Position numbers and translations under genes: made by a program. A model generated the notes under the pieces. The model was not told the origin of the DNA. It worked only from the letters and a program-made list of their open reading frames with translations, and made no database searches. This document shows, one piece after another, positions 34,289 through 45,540 of a stretch of 64,000 nt of DNA. Numbering within the stretch: position 1 is the stretch's first letter; every line of letters starts with the position of its first letter. Location: the NCBI GenBank assembly GCA_021432635.1, contig MU270051.1, positions 1 to 64,000 on the forward strand, written 5' to 3'. This DNA comes from Thozetella sp. PMI_491. Taxonomy: Eukaryota > Ascomycota > Sordariomycetes > Chaetosphaeriales > Chaetosphaeriaceae.

Positions 34289-35046
34289 TGCGGACGGGGT
34301 GCTGGGGTTGGCTTGGTTTATTAATATGGCGAGGTATTCGAAGCAGATGCGAATTGTTGGGGCACGCGAAGAGGCAGGAGGAGCAGAATGGAAGAAACAA
34401 TGGAAGGAAAGTAGCGAGTGACTGTGAAGGACGGTCGGATCTTGCTTGGGAGCGCGTAGCCACACGCGGACGCTATCCCACCAGCAAAAGTCAATAAATG
34501 GGTCAATAAACCGAACAGGCGATGCGCAAGGGGGCGAGAGGGGACGGGCCTGAGAAAAAGCAAGACCTTGGCTTCTCATTAGAGCCCTTGCAGGGGAGGT
34601 GGACTATGAATGGTACTGTAGCAGATACCTCGGCCCTGGCCGGGGGAGTAGACCGGATCGGACTTGTTCGAAATTTACCAAGTACAAGATATGTGTCTGT
34701 ACAACCACTTTGGTTCACACGCACAGACAAAGCCTCTCAAATTAAACGCGCCGCCACCAAACTACTGCATAGGCTGGCTTGTTTCGTAGACTCCTACAGC
34801 TCGGTCCTCTTGGTACATCCGGCCGCATTCGGGCCCCTCCCCTTCCTCCCTTTTCTTTTCTAGCGTTCACTTAGCACACAGACAGGTATTGACTGATAAT
34901 TTGTAGTGAGCAAAAGTCTATTATTCCCATTGTGATGCCTGGAAGGGCGGGGAGCGGAGAAATAACCTCAAAGCTCACTAGCTAGCAAATAAAACGGTTC
35001 CCATCGACCGCGCACTGGCGGCAGGGCTGAGAATTATAGCCGGGGA
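34289..35046. promoter_or_regulatory. Intergenic region upstream of the GPI-anchored protein gene
   Basis: 758 bp between two minus-strand genes. It contains the upstream region of the GPI-protein gene and the 3' region of the proton-channel gene. No gene or clear site seen. Confidence 0.35.
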
Positions 35047-35755
35047 CTAGGGGCGTCCTTGGGCCTGAAGCTGGGCTCTCAGGTCGGCGTTTTCTCGCTC
35101 CAGCTCCTCGGCCTTGGTCAGTAGATCCTCCATCTATAGAGGCAGTTAGTTAGCTTAAGCGACACAGGCAGAGTGCGAAGGGCAACAGACCCGCTCCGAG
35201 GCCCCGACGGTGAGCTCTTCCACGATCTTGACGAATCGCCAAAGCCGTAGGACGATGACGAGAGACGCGATTTCCTCGAGGATGCCGTGCGTTAGCAGGT
35301 CGATGGCGAAGCTTGCGGTGATGATAAAGGCATCGAAGCAGTGGAACCAGTCTGCGAAGAATCTCCTGCGTCTCAGCTTGTTGCGCTTAAGCTTGGTATA
35401 GCATACTCACGCACCTCGGCCCAAAGGCCCAGATAGTCAGCAGCAGCTCGGCCAGGAATAAGGAGCTAAAGAGGAGGCCGACGAGATGAAGAGCATCCCT
35501 TGTCTGTGCCATCCACGGCTCCGCCTCCCAGTCACACGAGATGAGGGCGATGAATATATCGGCGAAAATGCTGGTCACATCTAGGGCCACTAGGGCCATG
35601 GTCGCGTAGTGTTTTGGCTTGGAGGAGAGCAGTTCGCGGGCCTGCGCCCGCTGGCGAGCATACTGCGCACCAAACCGACTCCTGGCCCCCGGCTGGTGGC
35701 TGAGCCGGCCGAGTAGTGGCGAGTCTACTTGATTGTCGCGGCCGATGTCCGCCAT
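35047..35755 (-). CDS. HV1: Voltage-gated proton channel Hv1 (3 exons)
   Basis: Exons 35755-35415, 35365-35191 and 35133-35047 (introns 49 and 57 bp), 200 aa. A four-helix voltage-sensor protein that extrudes H+ across the plasma or vacuolar membrane on depolarisation. S1 (about 52-72) ALVALDVTSIFADIFIALIS holds Asp59, matching the proton-selectivity Asp of animal Hv1. S2 has Glu103 in FLAELLLTIW. S3 FFADWFHCFDAFII has Asp119/Asp125. S4 is VIVLRLWRFVKIVEEL with Arg154, Trp156, Arg157 and Lys160: the R-x-W-R-x-x-R signature with Lys in the third charge place. A short C-terminal coiled coil (MEDLLTKAEELERENADLRA) would dimerise the channel and is encoded by its own exon. There is no pore domain, which separates it from K+/Na+/Ca2+ channels. 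Exon borders follow splice consensus and frame. Confidence 0.88.
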
Positions 35756-36303
35756 GGCAAGCTGGAGAGCCGTTCTGGGGGTGACTGAGGAGGGGATGTT
35801 TGTAGGCGAATCAGAGGGCAGGTGAGACGGGCGTCACTCCTAGCCAGCCCAAACATGCCGAACTTCATCCATGCCGTATGTACCTACGACCTATGCAAGT
35901 AAAAAAGGTGGAATTGGGGAGCTCTCATCTTCCCGTTCAAACTATGGACTACTCTTTGGCCAAGATATGGCAAGCAAGGGTATTTGTGAGTGAAAAAAAC
36001 CGTCGAGCCGTTCGACAGTAACGAAGAGCACTGTAGACCCGCACAAACAACAATTCCTCCATCTATGATATGGCTTCCCATACGCAACGCCGCTCATCCA
36101 TCTCTGCTTCAAAATACCGCTCCGCTGGATGCATAGAACCCGGTGCCCTGTCCTCCGTGGCCCTAGCCGTATCCCGTACCGCCGCCCAATAGTGTATAGA
36201 ATTCATGTCCGAATGCGAGCGAACTGCGCCGAGAAATGCCGCGTGAAGAAACCCCCAAAAAGCCCATGAGCCAGCCGTCCGGATGAGCTGTTGTCGTTCA
36301 TGC
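35756..36303. promoter_or_regulatory. Upstream region of the Hv1 gene
   Basis: 548 bp between two minus-strand genes. Should hold the Hv1 promoter and the 3' end of the neighbouring gene. TACCTACG is at about 35881. Nothing else recognised. Confidence 0.35.
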
Positions 36304-37038
36304 TTAGACAAACCGGCCCCGCTTCCCGCCCCCGAACATATCCTTGCCGTTTCCATAGCCTAAGCTTCCTAGGTCAAAGATCTCGGCGAGGTTGACCTTG
36401 CGCTTCTGCCCAGCACCGCGGCCCAATGCTGTACGCGAGCCAGTCCGGGGTCCGGTGCGTCGAGCGGCGCCGCGTATTGTTGCTGAATTGGCGGGGCGCG
36501 GCGAAGCATCATGGGTTCGAGAGTCGGATAGATCGAGGCTAGCTATGTTTAGATGTGTTTCCTGGGGGTAGGGAAGCTGTGACTGGAAGGTGAAGGTTTC
36601 CTGTGCTGGTGGTACAATCTCGGACGCATCGTCGTCTTTCGTGGGCGCGGTATGGATGGTTGTTATGGTGGGAGGTGCCGAGTCACGCATATGCTCGATG
36701 CGCAAGGTAGACGCAGATGGTGCCACCCCCGTTGTGCCGTGGACTTCAGGGGATGATACTGCATCCGACTTCTCCGCTTCATCCTCGCTCTCGATACCTT
36801 GGCACGAGGCTTCCCGGCCGTCCACTCTATCAGCCACCCATTTCCGCACCCTTAGGCCGTCGCCAGAGGCGGAGCCGATGTTTTCCCTGTCGAGGAAGGC
36901 TAGGAGGTCCTCCAGGCAGTCCTGATAGCCGTCGGAGCGAGCTTTTGATTGCGCAACCGCTGAGATCTTGTAGAGCTTTGTGACGGACAAGGCAGCGGCC
37001 TTGAAGGCATCGAGCAGCTCAGGGGACTCAGTGCTCAT
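36304..37038 (-). CDS. HAPSTR1/C16orf72-like small nuclear protein
   Basis: Single exon, 244 aa. Residues 8-75 (LLDAFKAAALSVTKLYKISA, GYQDCLEDLLAFLDREN, RVRKWVADRV) are a helical segment resembling the domain shared with animal HAPSTR1/C16orf72, a HUWE1-associated stress-response protein. This is family resemblance by eye. The middle is Ser/Thr/Asp-rich and probably disordered. The C-terminus is basic and Gly/Arg-rich (RGAARRTGPRTGSRTALGRG) with a conserved-looking end NLAEIFDLGSLGYG. No catalytic motif is visible. The gene is divergent from ISWI across 1.3 kb. The open frame itself is convincing; the family assignment is moderate. Confidence 0.7.
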   Translation of the reverse strand: MSTESPELLDAFKAAALSVTKLYKISAVAQSKARSDGYQDCLEDLLAFLDRENIGSASGDGLRVRKWVADRVDGREASCQGIESEDEAEKSDAVSSPEVHGTTGVAPSASTLRIEHMRDSAPPTITTIHTAPTKDDDASEIVPPAQETFTFQSQLPYPQETHLNIASLDLSDSRTHDASPRPANSATIRGAARRTGPRTGSRTALGRGAGQKRKVNLAEIFDLGSLGYGNGKDMFGGGKRGRFV

Positions 37039-38342
37039 GTTTTTGTACGGTACCGCCCAGGCGTTTGGGTTCAGGCCGAGGGCGTGGCGACAGCAGCCTC
37101 AACAAGACGACACGCGGAACGAAGGTTGTATCGCGACTCAACGGCCGACTCCGATGTAGAGTGCGAGCACTGTCGAGGGTTGCTCACCGACTGTTGCGTG
37201 TTTTCTTTGGGATGGAGGGGTTTTACTTTTTAAAGTCAACAGATGTGGGCCTGATGGGGTCGAACCGGGCCCTGACGATGCGACTAAAACAGCGAGGCCG
37301 ACCTCAAGCCTCAGGATGAAAAGGGCCAGCTGGGCAGGGCCGCATGAAAGGTCACTGGAATAATAAAGATGCTGAGCGGAGGCTCTCCAGCAAAGGCGTG
37401 TGCGGAGGTCGAGGGTTGATATTTGCAAGGCAAGCTGCGAAGCCGGATCCCCTCTGCTGGTCTGACGGAAGCGACCAGATCAGGTTGTTGCCGCCCTGCC
37501 ATGCGGCACATGACAATTGCTTAGCCTTCTGGACTGCTCAGTGGGGCAACCCTTCAAGGACCGTGCACTCTGGTGCTGGGGGGGGGGGTACTCGCCACAG
37601 CCTACCACGAGCCTCAACGAACGCCACAGACAATGGAGAGACCACCGCGTCAAGGAAAGCAAGTCACTTCCACAAGATAAAGTACCCTATGGAGCCTCAC
37701 CATGATGAGTTCTGAGGCCTCTGAGGCCTCTATAGGAGACTATAGGAAGATACGACATATAGCGGTTTTGTCTAAGGTTCTTTTTCCTTTACCGGGCTAG
37801 CATGGTCTGGCACGAGTACAACAGCTCCATAGGTAGTCTTTGCAGAGAGTTTTACTACATACGTAGCGAAATGTCACGTCTCTCTCTCTCTGTCTCTCTC
37901 TCATCACTCAACTTGGCTGGGATGTTCAGATCGCTGGTATAGCACGAAAATAGGCCTGATTCATGCGAGAAGCAGAGAAAGGAACATTTCTGGCGTCTGG
38001 CCCTCTTGTTTTGTTGTAGCATATTAGCCTCCAGGCATCGGCTCGATGCGGTCGCGACTGCGCTATTCCCAATCTGGACGAGGCTCAACCTGCCTTGCAG
38101 CCAAATACTTTTTGTACTCAAATCCACTGCACCAGACCCTCTTCTCTCCCTCAAACAACGACCTACGAAAAGTCTGCCAACGACGCCGTCGCAACCTCCA
38201 GCAACAAGGCGGTGTTTCATCGAAAAACATTTGCACAGGCCACGGGCAATCAGTTTGCACCCATTTGAGCAGGTAGGCACATCGGGCGCGTCACCGCGAG
38301 TCGCGTTTAAGTGGAAAGGCGCGTTCCGCAATATTATCTATC
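37039..38342. promoter_or_regulatory. Divergent promoter region, HAPSTR1-like / ISWI
   Basis: 1.3 kb between two start codons. Contains a (CT)n tract at about 37879-37903, a G-run near 37580, and a tandem TGAGGCCTC pair at about 37712-37732. No gene seen. Confidence 0.4.
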
Positions 38343-41300
38343 ATGGCACCTCGTTCTCGCGCGAACGGCAACGAGACCGACGCGTCAATGGCCGAACCTC
38401 ACGAGCCTAGCCACCGCACCGCTGATGATATGGTATGGCCTTCTCCTTTCTTCTTTCGTCACTTGCGAGGCCCGGCGCATAGCCCCTGCGCCAGCGCCGC
38501 CACCAGGCTGTGGGACGCGCGAACAGACATGCTGACCGCCCCCCAGGATGTGGACGAGACACCCGATTACACCGATTCGGACACAAACCCCAACACTACG
38601 GCTAGCAGTGTTGTGGGCGAGCCCATCCTCGACGGAAGAAGACGGCGGACCGAGGCTAACCAGCTTCGGCGAAGCATCTTTGGGAAGAAGCATGATCAGC
38701 TGGGCGAATCAAAGGTACGTGAGCATCACCAGCGACGCCCGCAAGCTCACAGAGGGGCGGAAGTCTCTCTCTTTGTTTGGTTCTATCATGCTCTAACATA
38801 GTCCATGTAGGAAGACGACACCTTGCGACGGTTTCGCTACCTCCTTGGCCTGACCGACCTGTTCCGCCACTTCATTGAGGCAAGCCAGGATCCTAAAATC
38901 CGCGAAATCATGGCCAAAATTGACAACCAAAACGCGGAAGCCGCCAGCGCAAAGAAGGGAACAGGTCGTCAGGGCGGCGCTATTACTGATAGACGCCGCC
39001 GGACCGAAGCTGAGGAGGACGCTGAGCTGCTCAAGGATGAGAAACGTGGAGGGGCTGCCGAGACCGCGTTTCGAGAATCGCCTGCCTTCATACAGGGCAC
39101 CATGAGAGATTATCAGGTTGCCGGCCTGAATTGGCTAATTTCCTTGCACGAAAATGGAATTTCCGGCATCCTGGCCGACGAGATGGGTCTTGGCAAGACT
39201 TTGCAGACAATCTCCTTCTTGGGCTACTTGAGATACATTATGGGCATCACCGGCCCGCATCTGATCACAGTCCCCAAGTCCACCCTCGACAACTGGAAGC
39301 GGGAATTCGCCAAGTGGACTCCCGATGTCAACGTGCTGGTACTTCAGGGCGCGAAAGAAGAGCGCCAGCAGCTCATCAATGAACGCCTGGTGGACGAAAA
39401 CTTTGACGTCTGCATTACCAGCTACGAGATGATCCTCAGAGAAAAGGCACATCTAAGAAAGTTTGCGTGGGAGTACATCATCATCGACGAAGCTCACCGC
39501 ATCAAGAACGAGGAGTCCTCGCTGGCCCAGGTGATCCGCATGTTCAACTCGCGAAATCGCCTCTTAATCACGGGAACCCCTCTCCAGAACAACCTTCACG
39601 AGCTCTGGGCCCTGCTCAACTTCATCCTTCCAGATGTCTTCGGCGACTCGGAGGCATTTGACCAGTGGTTCTCGGGCCAAGATCGCGACCAAGACACCGT
39701 TGTACAGCAGCTGCACCGTGTCTTGCGGCCCTTTTTACTCCGTCGGGTCAAGAGCGACGTCGAGAAGAGTCTGCTTCCCAAAAAAGAGGTCAACGTTTAC
39801 ATCGGCATGTCTGAGATGCAAGTCAAGTGGTACCAGAAGATCCTAGAGAAGGACATTGCAGCCGTCAACGGAGCACTCGGGAAGCGAGAGTCCAAGACCC
39901 GCCTACTGAACATTGTGATGCAGCTCCGCAAGTGCTGCAACCACCCCTACCTCTTCGAGGGAGCCGAACCGGGCCCACCGTACACGACAGACGAGCACCT
40001 TGTCTACAACTCGGGAAAGATGCTCGTGCTTGACAAGCTGCTCAAGAGACTGCAGAAGCAGGGCAGCAGGGTTCTCATCTTTTCGCAGATGAGCCGTCTG
40101 CTGGACATTCTCGAGGACTACTGCGTCTTCCGGCAGTACAAGTATTGCCGCATCGACGGCGGGACCGCCCACGAGGACCGCATTGCGGCCATCGACGAAT
40201 ACAACAAGCCTGGGTCTGAGAAGTTTGTCTTCCTGCTGACCACTCGTGCGGGAGGCCTTGGTATTAATCTGACTACCGCCGACATCGTTATCCTGTACGA
40301 TAGTGACTGGAACCCACAGGCGGATCTGCAGGCTATGGATCGCGCCCACCGCATCGGCCAGACCAAGCAAGTCGTCGTGTATCGATTCGTCACCGACAAT
40401 GCAATTGAAGAGAAGGTCCTCGAAAGAGCCGCCCAGAAGCTGCGGCTCGACCAGCTCGTCATCCAGCAAGGACGAGCGCAGATCGCTGCCAAAGCCGCTG
40501 CCAACAAGGACGAGCTCCTATCAATGATCCAGCATGGTGCCGAAAAGGTGTTCCAGACAAAGGGCGCTTTCGGAGCCTTGACTGAGAGAGGAGGGGAGCT
40601 CGACGATGACGAGATCGACACAATCCTTACTGCTGGCGAGAGCCGCACCAAGGAGCTGAACGCGAAGTATGAGAAGCTCGGAATCGATGACTTGCAGAAA
40701 TTCACTTCAGAATCGGCTTATGAGTGGAACGGCGAAGATTTCGCTAACCGCAAAAAGGATATCGGCATTAGCTGGATCAACCCTGCCAAGCGCGAGCGGA
40801 AGGAGCAGTTTTATTCGGTAGACAAATACTACAAGCAGGCTCTGCACACTGGCGGACGATCGGCCGACACCAAGCCCAAGGCGCCCCGCGCGCCGAAGCA
40901 GGTGCCTGTTCATGACTATCAGTTCTACCCTCCACGGCTCCGGGACCTCCAGGACCGGGAGACGGCCTTTTACCGCAAGGAGATAGGCTATAAGGTGCCC
41001 CTTCCAGATGGCGATGACGAAAACCTTTCGGAGCGAGAGGCAGAACGGGCTCTCGACCAGCGAGAAATTGACGAGGCGACCCCGCTCACGGAAGAGGAGC
41101 AGGAGGAGAAACAGAAACTGGCTCTACAAGGCTTCGGCGACTGGAACCGGCGAGACTTCCAGCAGTTTGTTAACGGCTCCGGTCGCTACGGCCGGCATGA
41201 TTACGAGCAGATTGCCAACGAGGTTGACAGCAAAACACCCGCTGAAGTCAAATCCTACGCCAAGGTGTTCTGGCAGCGCTATACCGAGATTGCCGACTAT

Positions 41301-41983
41301 AGCAAGGCGCTGAAGGTCGTCGAGGATGGCGAGGAGCGCATGCGCAAGATCGAGCACCAGCGGAAAATGCTACGGAAGAAGATGTCCCAGTACCGCGTGC
41401 CTCTCCAACAGCTCAAGATCAACTACTCGGTGTCGACTACCAACAAAAAGGTGTACACAGAGGAAGAGGACCGGTTCCTTCTTGTGCTGCTTGATCGCTT
41501 CGGAGTCGATTCAGAGGGGATCTTCGAGAAGATTCGCGACGAGATTCGAGAGAGCCCCTTGTTCCGCTTCGACTGGTTCTTCTTGAGCCGCACGCCAATC
41601 GAGATCAGCCGTCGCTGCACCACACTGCTCACAACGATTGTTAAGGAGTTTGATGACGTTAACACGACGAAGCCGAACGGCGCAAATGGGAAGCTTAAGC
41701 GAGACGCGGAAGACGATGAAAATGATGAGGATAGCATCCTCGGTATGGCCCCGGCTAAGAAAAAGTCGAAAGCCAACGGCGTCAAGGTGAGTCGTGGGAA
41801 TCCTTTCGATCGCCCCGATTGCAACATGCTAACATAGAGATGCAGAATAAGGCACTGGACAACGTCAAATCAGCTGCCGCTAGCAAGGCCAATTCCACAT
41901 CTCCTTCTCGGGCGTCGAGCGTTGCTTCGGCAAACTCGAACGGAGGGGGATCCAAGGCCAAGGCAAAGGGCAAGAAAAAGTAA
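38343..41983 (+). CDS. ISWI: ISWI chromatin-remodelling ATPase (4 exons)
   Basis: Slides nucleosomes using ATP in the nucleus. Exons 38343-38432, 38547-38714, 38811-41786 and 41846-41983 (introns 114, 96 and 59 bp), 1123 aa. The SNF2 ATPase has the P-loop [13 protein letters not shown] (about residue 207), DEAHRIKNE (about 312), the second lobe [20 protein letters not shown] and motif [18 protein letters not shown] (about 596). C-terminally lie the HAND region after [11 protein letters not shown], the SANT domain ([20 protein letters not shown]), and the SLIDE domain ([20 protein letters not shown] to [18 protein letters not shown]). The tail is basic and Ser-rich (KAKAKGKKK). The order ATPase-HAND-SANT-SLIDE identifies ISWI and not CHD or SWI2. 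An AutoN-like acidic/basic leader precedes the ATPase. Whether it matches yeast Isw1 or Isw2 cannot be told here. Confidence 0.95.
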
Positions 41984-42724
41984 AGAGTGGGACTGAAACA
42001 CCCACTCGAGTTGGACATTGAGCACCGAAACATGAGGGCAGTGCTTTCTCTGCGGGGCTGCTCTTGTTGCCGATGACTGTGATGACGTGTAAGGGCTCGG
42101 GTTGTTTCGGTGCTACTGAAAGAAAGGACGGCGTTTTTACTTTTTTTTTTTTTTCTCGGGCTTGCATCGTTGTTTTTCTTTGCAAGCAAGACGAGACCGG
42201 TTAAAGAGGTTTTCGGAGGTTGGCGAAACGATGGCCTGGGATCGCAGGCATGCACTACTAGGATTGATGTATAACATAGTACATAGAGAGAAGGTGCCGT
42301 GGGCAACAGGTATCTACATGGATCCGACATCCATGTGCTCGCCCGGCTAGAGCACCGGGCGAGTTTCACAGCCTCTTAGGCCCAGCCTCTCCTGGTAGTT
42401 TGAGCTTAGCAGGTAGCATAAAACAAGACATTTAACAGTGTATGACGGCAAAAGAGAGCAGATATGTGGGAGATGCTGGCATGCTAGGCTAGCCCATGTG
42501 AGGATTGGGTTTGGCTTGTTCAAAGGGTATTGCTGATGAGAAACGGAGGTGTCGTATTGGTGGTACCATAGTATTTATGAACAAACCAACATGGGAGGAT
42601 CTCGTTAAACGAAACACGCAGGCCAATCGCCCCCTTTTCCCCAAGATCCGAACCATGCCCCGGCAGCCCCTGAACGCCGCTTAAAAATGCCAATAAACGG
42701 AAGGAAGGACATATCTGGTGTGGC
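41984..42724. other. Convergent intergenic region
   Basis: This 741-bp spacer separates the 3' ends of ISWI and eIF3i. It includes a T-rich run near 42139-42154 that could serve in 3'-end formation. No gene seen. Confidence 0.4.
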
Positions 42725-43920
42725 TTAGGCGGCGCGCTGCCGCTGTCTCTCGACCTCGTACATGAAGTCAAAGTAGCCCTTGTCAAACTGGTGAACCCGA
42801 ACGTAGCCGTCCTCCCCTCCGCTGGCATATCCTTTACCTGTAGGGTCCGCGGCCACCGTGTTCAGAGGGCCGAAATGGCCACGCACGCGACCGATCTCGT
42901 CCTCAAAGATCTTGTGGTAGAAGCGAGCCTCGAACTTGCCCTGCCTCGCCGAGGTGGTTGTGACATCCATAGCAGCCTGGCCACCGCCGAGAATAACGAA
43001 ATCCTTCTTGGGCGTGATAGTGGCGCTATTGAGTGGCGTGTCGGCGGGGTAGGTCTTGAGCACCTCGAGGTCCTTGGCGCTGACGAGCTGCGCAGGGAAA
43101 GGGAAACAGGTAAGCAAGACGAAAAAAAAGCTTCAGACCGGGATATGGGAGTATACCTTGGCAGTCTTGTCCTTGGAGGCGGTGATGAGATAGGTGCGGT
43201 CTTGGGACCACTGCAAGTCGGCGATGAGAGCGCCGAGCTCGTGGATGGGGGAATTGTAGATCAGATCCCCAGTTTTTCCGTCATACTGCGACACGGAGCC
43301 GTCTTCGTGGCCGGCAATGATGTATTTGCTCATGTAGCTCCATCCGGCGACGGTCGCCTTGCTCTCATCACACACGATGGTCAGGACCTTCTCGTCGCTC
43401 TGCTCCGCCTCGACGTCGATCTTGATGTCCAGCACGACGATGGTTCCTAGGTGGCCCATACGCTTCTCGGTGACGCCGAGCAGCTTGGTTCCGTCCTCGT
43501 TGAACTCGACACGCTTGACCGCGGTGGGGAAGTCCCAAACCTTGAGGCACTTGCCCGTCTTCACGTCCCAGAGGCGGATGGTGTTGTCGGCGGAGCCTGA
43601 CGCGATGATGGTGGATGTGGGGTCGACATCGACGGTCCAGATGGCACCCTGGTGCCCGTGGTAGGTACCGAGCCGCTCGCCGTTGTGGGCGAACCAGACA
43701 CAGATGTGTTGGTCCTTTGCTGTTGAGAAGATGAGGTCGCCGTCGCGGTTGTACCTAGATGGAATCCGGCACCGTTAGCGGCCGAGAAGGAGCCAGGGAG
43801 AGAGGGTGAGAAAAGGGGGGGGAGGGGGTTGTTGCTCAGCGGCGAACATGTAGGAGTAGCCAGCACATACTTGATTTGAGTAAGGGCTCTTTCGTGCCCG
43901 GCCAACAATATGGGCCGCAT
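42725..43920 (-). CDS. TIF34: Eukaryotic translation initiation factor 3 subunit i (3 exons)
   Basis: A seven-bladed WD40 propeller that anchors eIF3b and eIF3g in the initiation factor 3 complex. Exons 43920-43871, 43754-43157 and 43087-42725 (introns 116 and 69 bp), 336 aa, the usual length for the family. Diagnostic segments: [113 protein letters not shown], and the closing [18 protein letters not shown]. The start Met begins the first blade directly. The gene is divergent from C1-THF synthase; their shared upstream region carries many TGACTC words. Confidence 0.96.
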
Positions 43921-45540
43921 CGTTGGTCTCTATGAGGTCTTCGATTCCCGTGTCTTAGGGAGTCAAAATCTCGGGTTAGGAAGGGTAGGGATGGCTACGC
44001 CGTGGTTTAAAAGGGGGGAAGGTGGTTATGAGGTTCGACTGGGGTTGTTGGTTTTGAATTTTGACTGGTTGTGCGTTTGCTTGGTGGTAAGAGTCATCGC
44101 GGGGGGAGCTTTGCCCCTCCATCAAGCCCCACTTATAAACCTTCTCTTCTTTTTTTCTTTTTTTTAAAAAAAAAACAAAAAAACAAGAGGCCAAAAGGTC
44201 GGCGCCGGCCTATGGCAGAGCAGCAATACATCACCCCGGTTGTACTATCTCGTATGGCAGCCACGAGTCAACCACCTCTGTGCCTGTCGAAACCAGGGGA
44301 CTGCTCCATAATCCAGCCCTAGCGAACATTCCGCTGCCTACTTCAAGGTCAGAATTTTCAAGGCATGCAAGGTATCAAGGATGGCCGATTTGGTATTCAC
44401 CCAAGGGAGAAACGGGTGAAGAGGGATAGAATACGGTAAGAAATGGGGGCATCCTGCCTGCTCGCGAGAGCATCATCACGGGCCTTCGGATCCTTCATCC
44501 CTCCAACCAACATCACCTATCGACAATTGACTCATTACTCGGCCCCTTGCTTGCCAACTTCGCCCGGGTTACTGGGGCGAGGAGTCATGTACCAACTCGG
44601 ATCCAGAATAGTGGCACACGAACTTCGTCCACCCAGAGACCAGTTCTTCATAGTACGAACACAGTGTTAAATTGCCCTCTCTGCATGTTGCTCCTCCTCT
44701 ATACCCCTCTTTCTTGCTCAACTCCTGCGTGACTCCTGAGTGACTCTTCCTTGACTCTTCTTCAATCCATCTTTGGTCGGGTCGCCCTCATACTCCCGAG
44801 GCGTGGCCAATCAGGAAAGCGGTTGGCTAGCCAGGGGGAGGAAGGCGGATATTCTACTTTTTTTTTCCCTTCGGTTTTTGGAGGGGGTGAGGGGTGCGTC
44901 TGTGTGCACACGCGCCAGTGTGCAGAAGAATCCATTACCTCGAAAAGGCACGCACCGAGAGGCTCCGACCAACCAGGTACCAATCTCGCCCTTGGACGGA
45001 GTTTAGCGGATCGGAGACCAGGCCGACAGCTTATCGCGGCCGGCCACATACGGCACAGGAGATTGAGCTGGACACGTCGCAGACAAAGAAGACGCCATGC
45101 TGCGCCGGACCGCGCTTCATCCCTCGAGCCGAGCAAGCGCTCCGGTTCCGGGGCGCCTGGGGAGGCGGCCAACTAGAAGCCTCGGATCCGGCCCCAGAGA
45201 CCCCACGGTGCCTGGGGTCTTCCTAGGTTGTGGCAGTCTCTGGCAGCCCAGCAGGTGCCAGCCGGATGCTTACCGGCGCTCTTGTCGGGCACCTCGCAGC
45301 GGGGACGACCAGCTGCCCTTTTCAGCAACTTACACCGCCTTGTCACTGACATCGGCCACACCGAACGAACCCCTCCTCGCCCGGTCGTTTCCACCATCCC
45401 CGCGCGGTAGCACTGGGTTTTCGTCCTTCGCCGGCCTGCAACTCTCCCCTCGTCGCCCCAGCCTTCCTCTTGCTATAACGTGCACCGACGACACACCACT
45501 GCCGGCGAGACGCGCCTTTTCTAGCTCTTCGTCGCCCACA
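43921..45540. promoter_or_regulatory. Divergent promoter region, eIF3i / C1-THF synthase, with eight TGACTC hexamers
   Basis: Eight TGACTC/GAGTCA hexamers, the half-site core bound by Gcn4/Cpc1 and Bas1-type regulators, lie at 43960, 44091, 44265, 44528 (full TGACTCA), 44582, 44730, 44741 and 44752. The last three are on one strand at exact 11-bp steps. The frame of C1-THF synthase is open back to an ATG at 45097. An A/T-rich homopolymer patch lies at about 44150-44185. Regulation by amino-acid or purine starvation is inference from the motif. Confidence 0.55.
44730..44757 (+). promoter_or_regulatory. Phased triple TGACTC array
   Basis: Three TGACTC copies start at 44730, 44741 and 44752, one helical turn apart, on the same strand and pointing toward the C1-THF synthase gene. 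In yeast, TGACTC is the Bas1 site used by ADE and one-carbon genes, and the core of Gcn4 sites. Confidence 0.5.

Noticed and set aside
37250-37280. GGTTCGACCCC-type box B on the minus strand, as in a tRNA
   Set aside because: No box A at suitable distance and no acceptor or anticodon stems could be folded around it.
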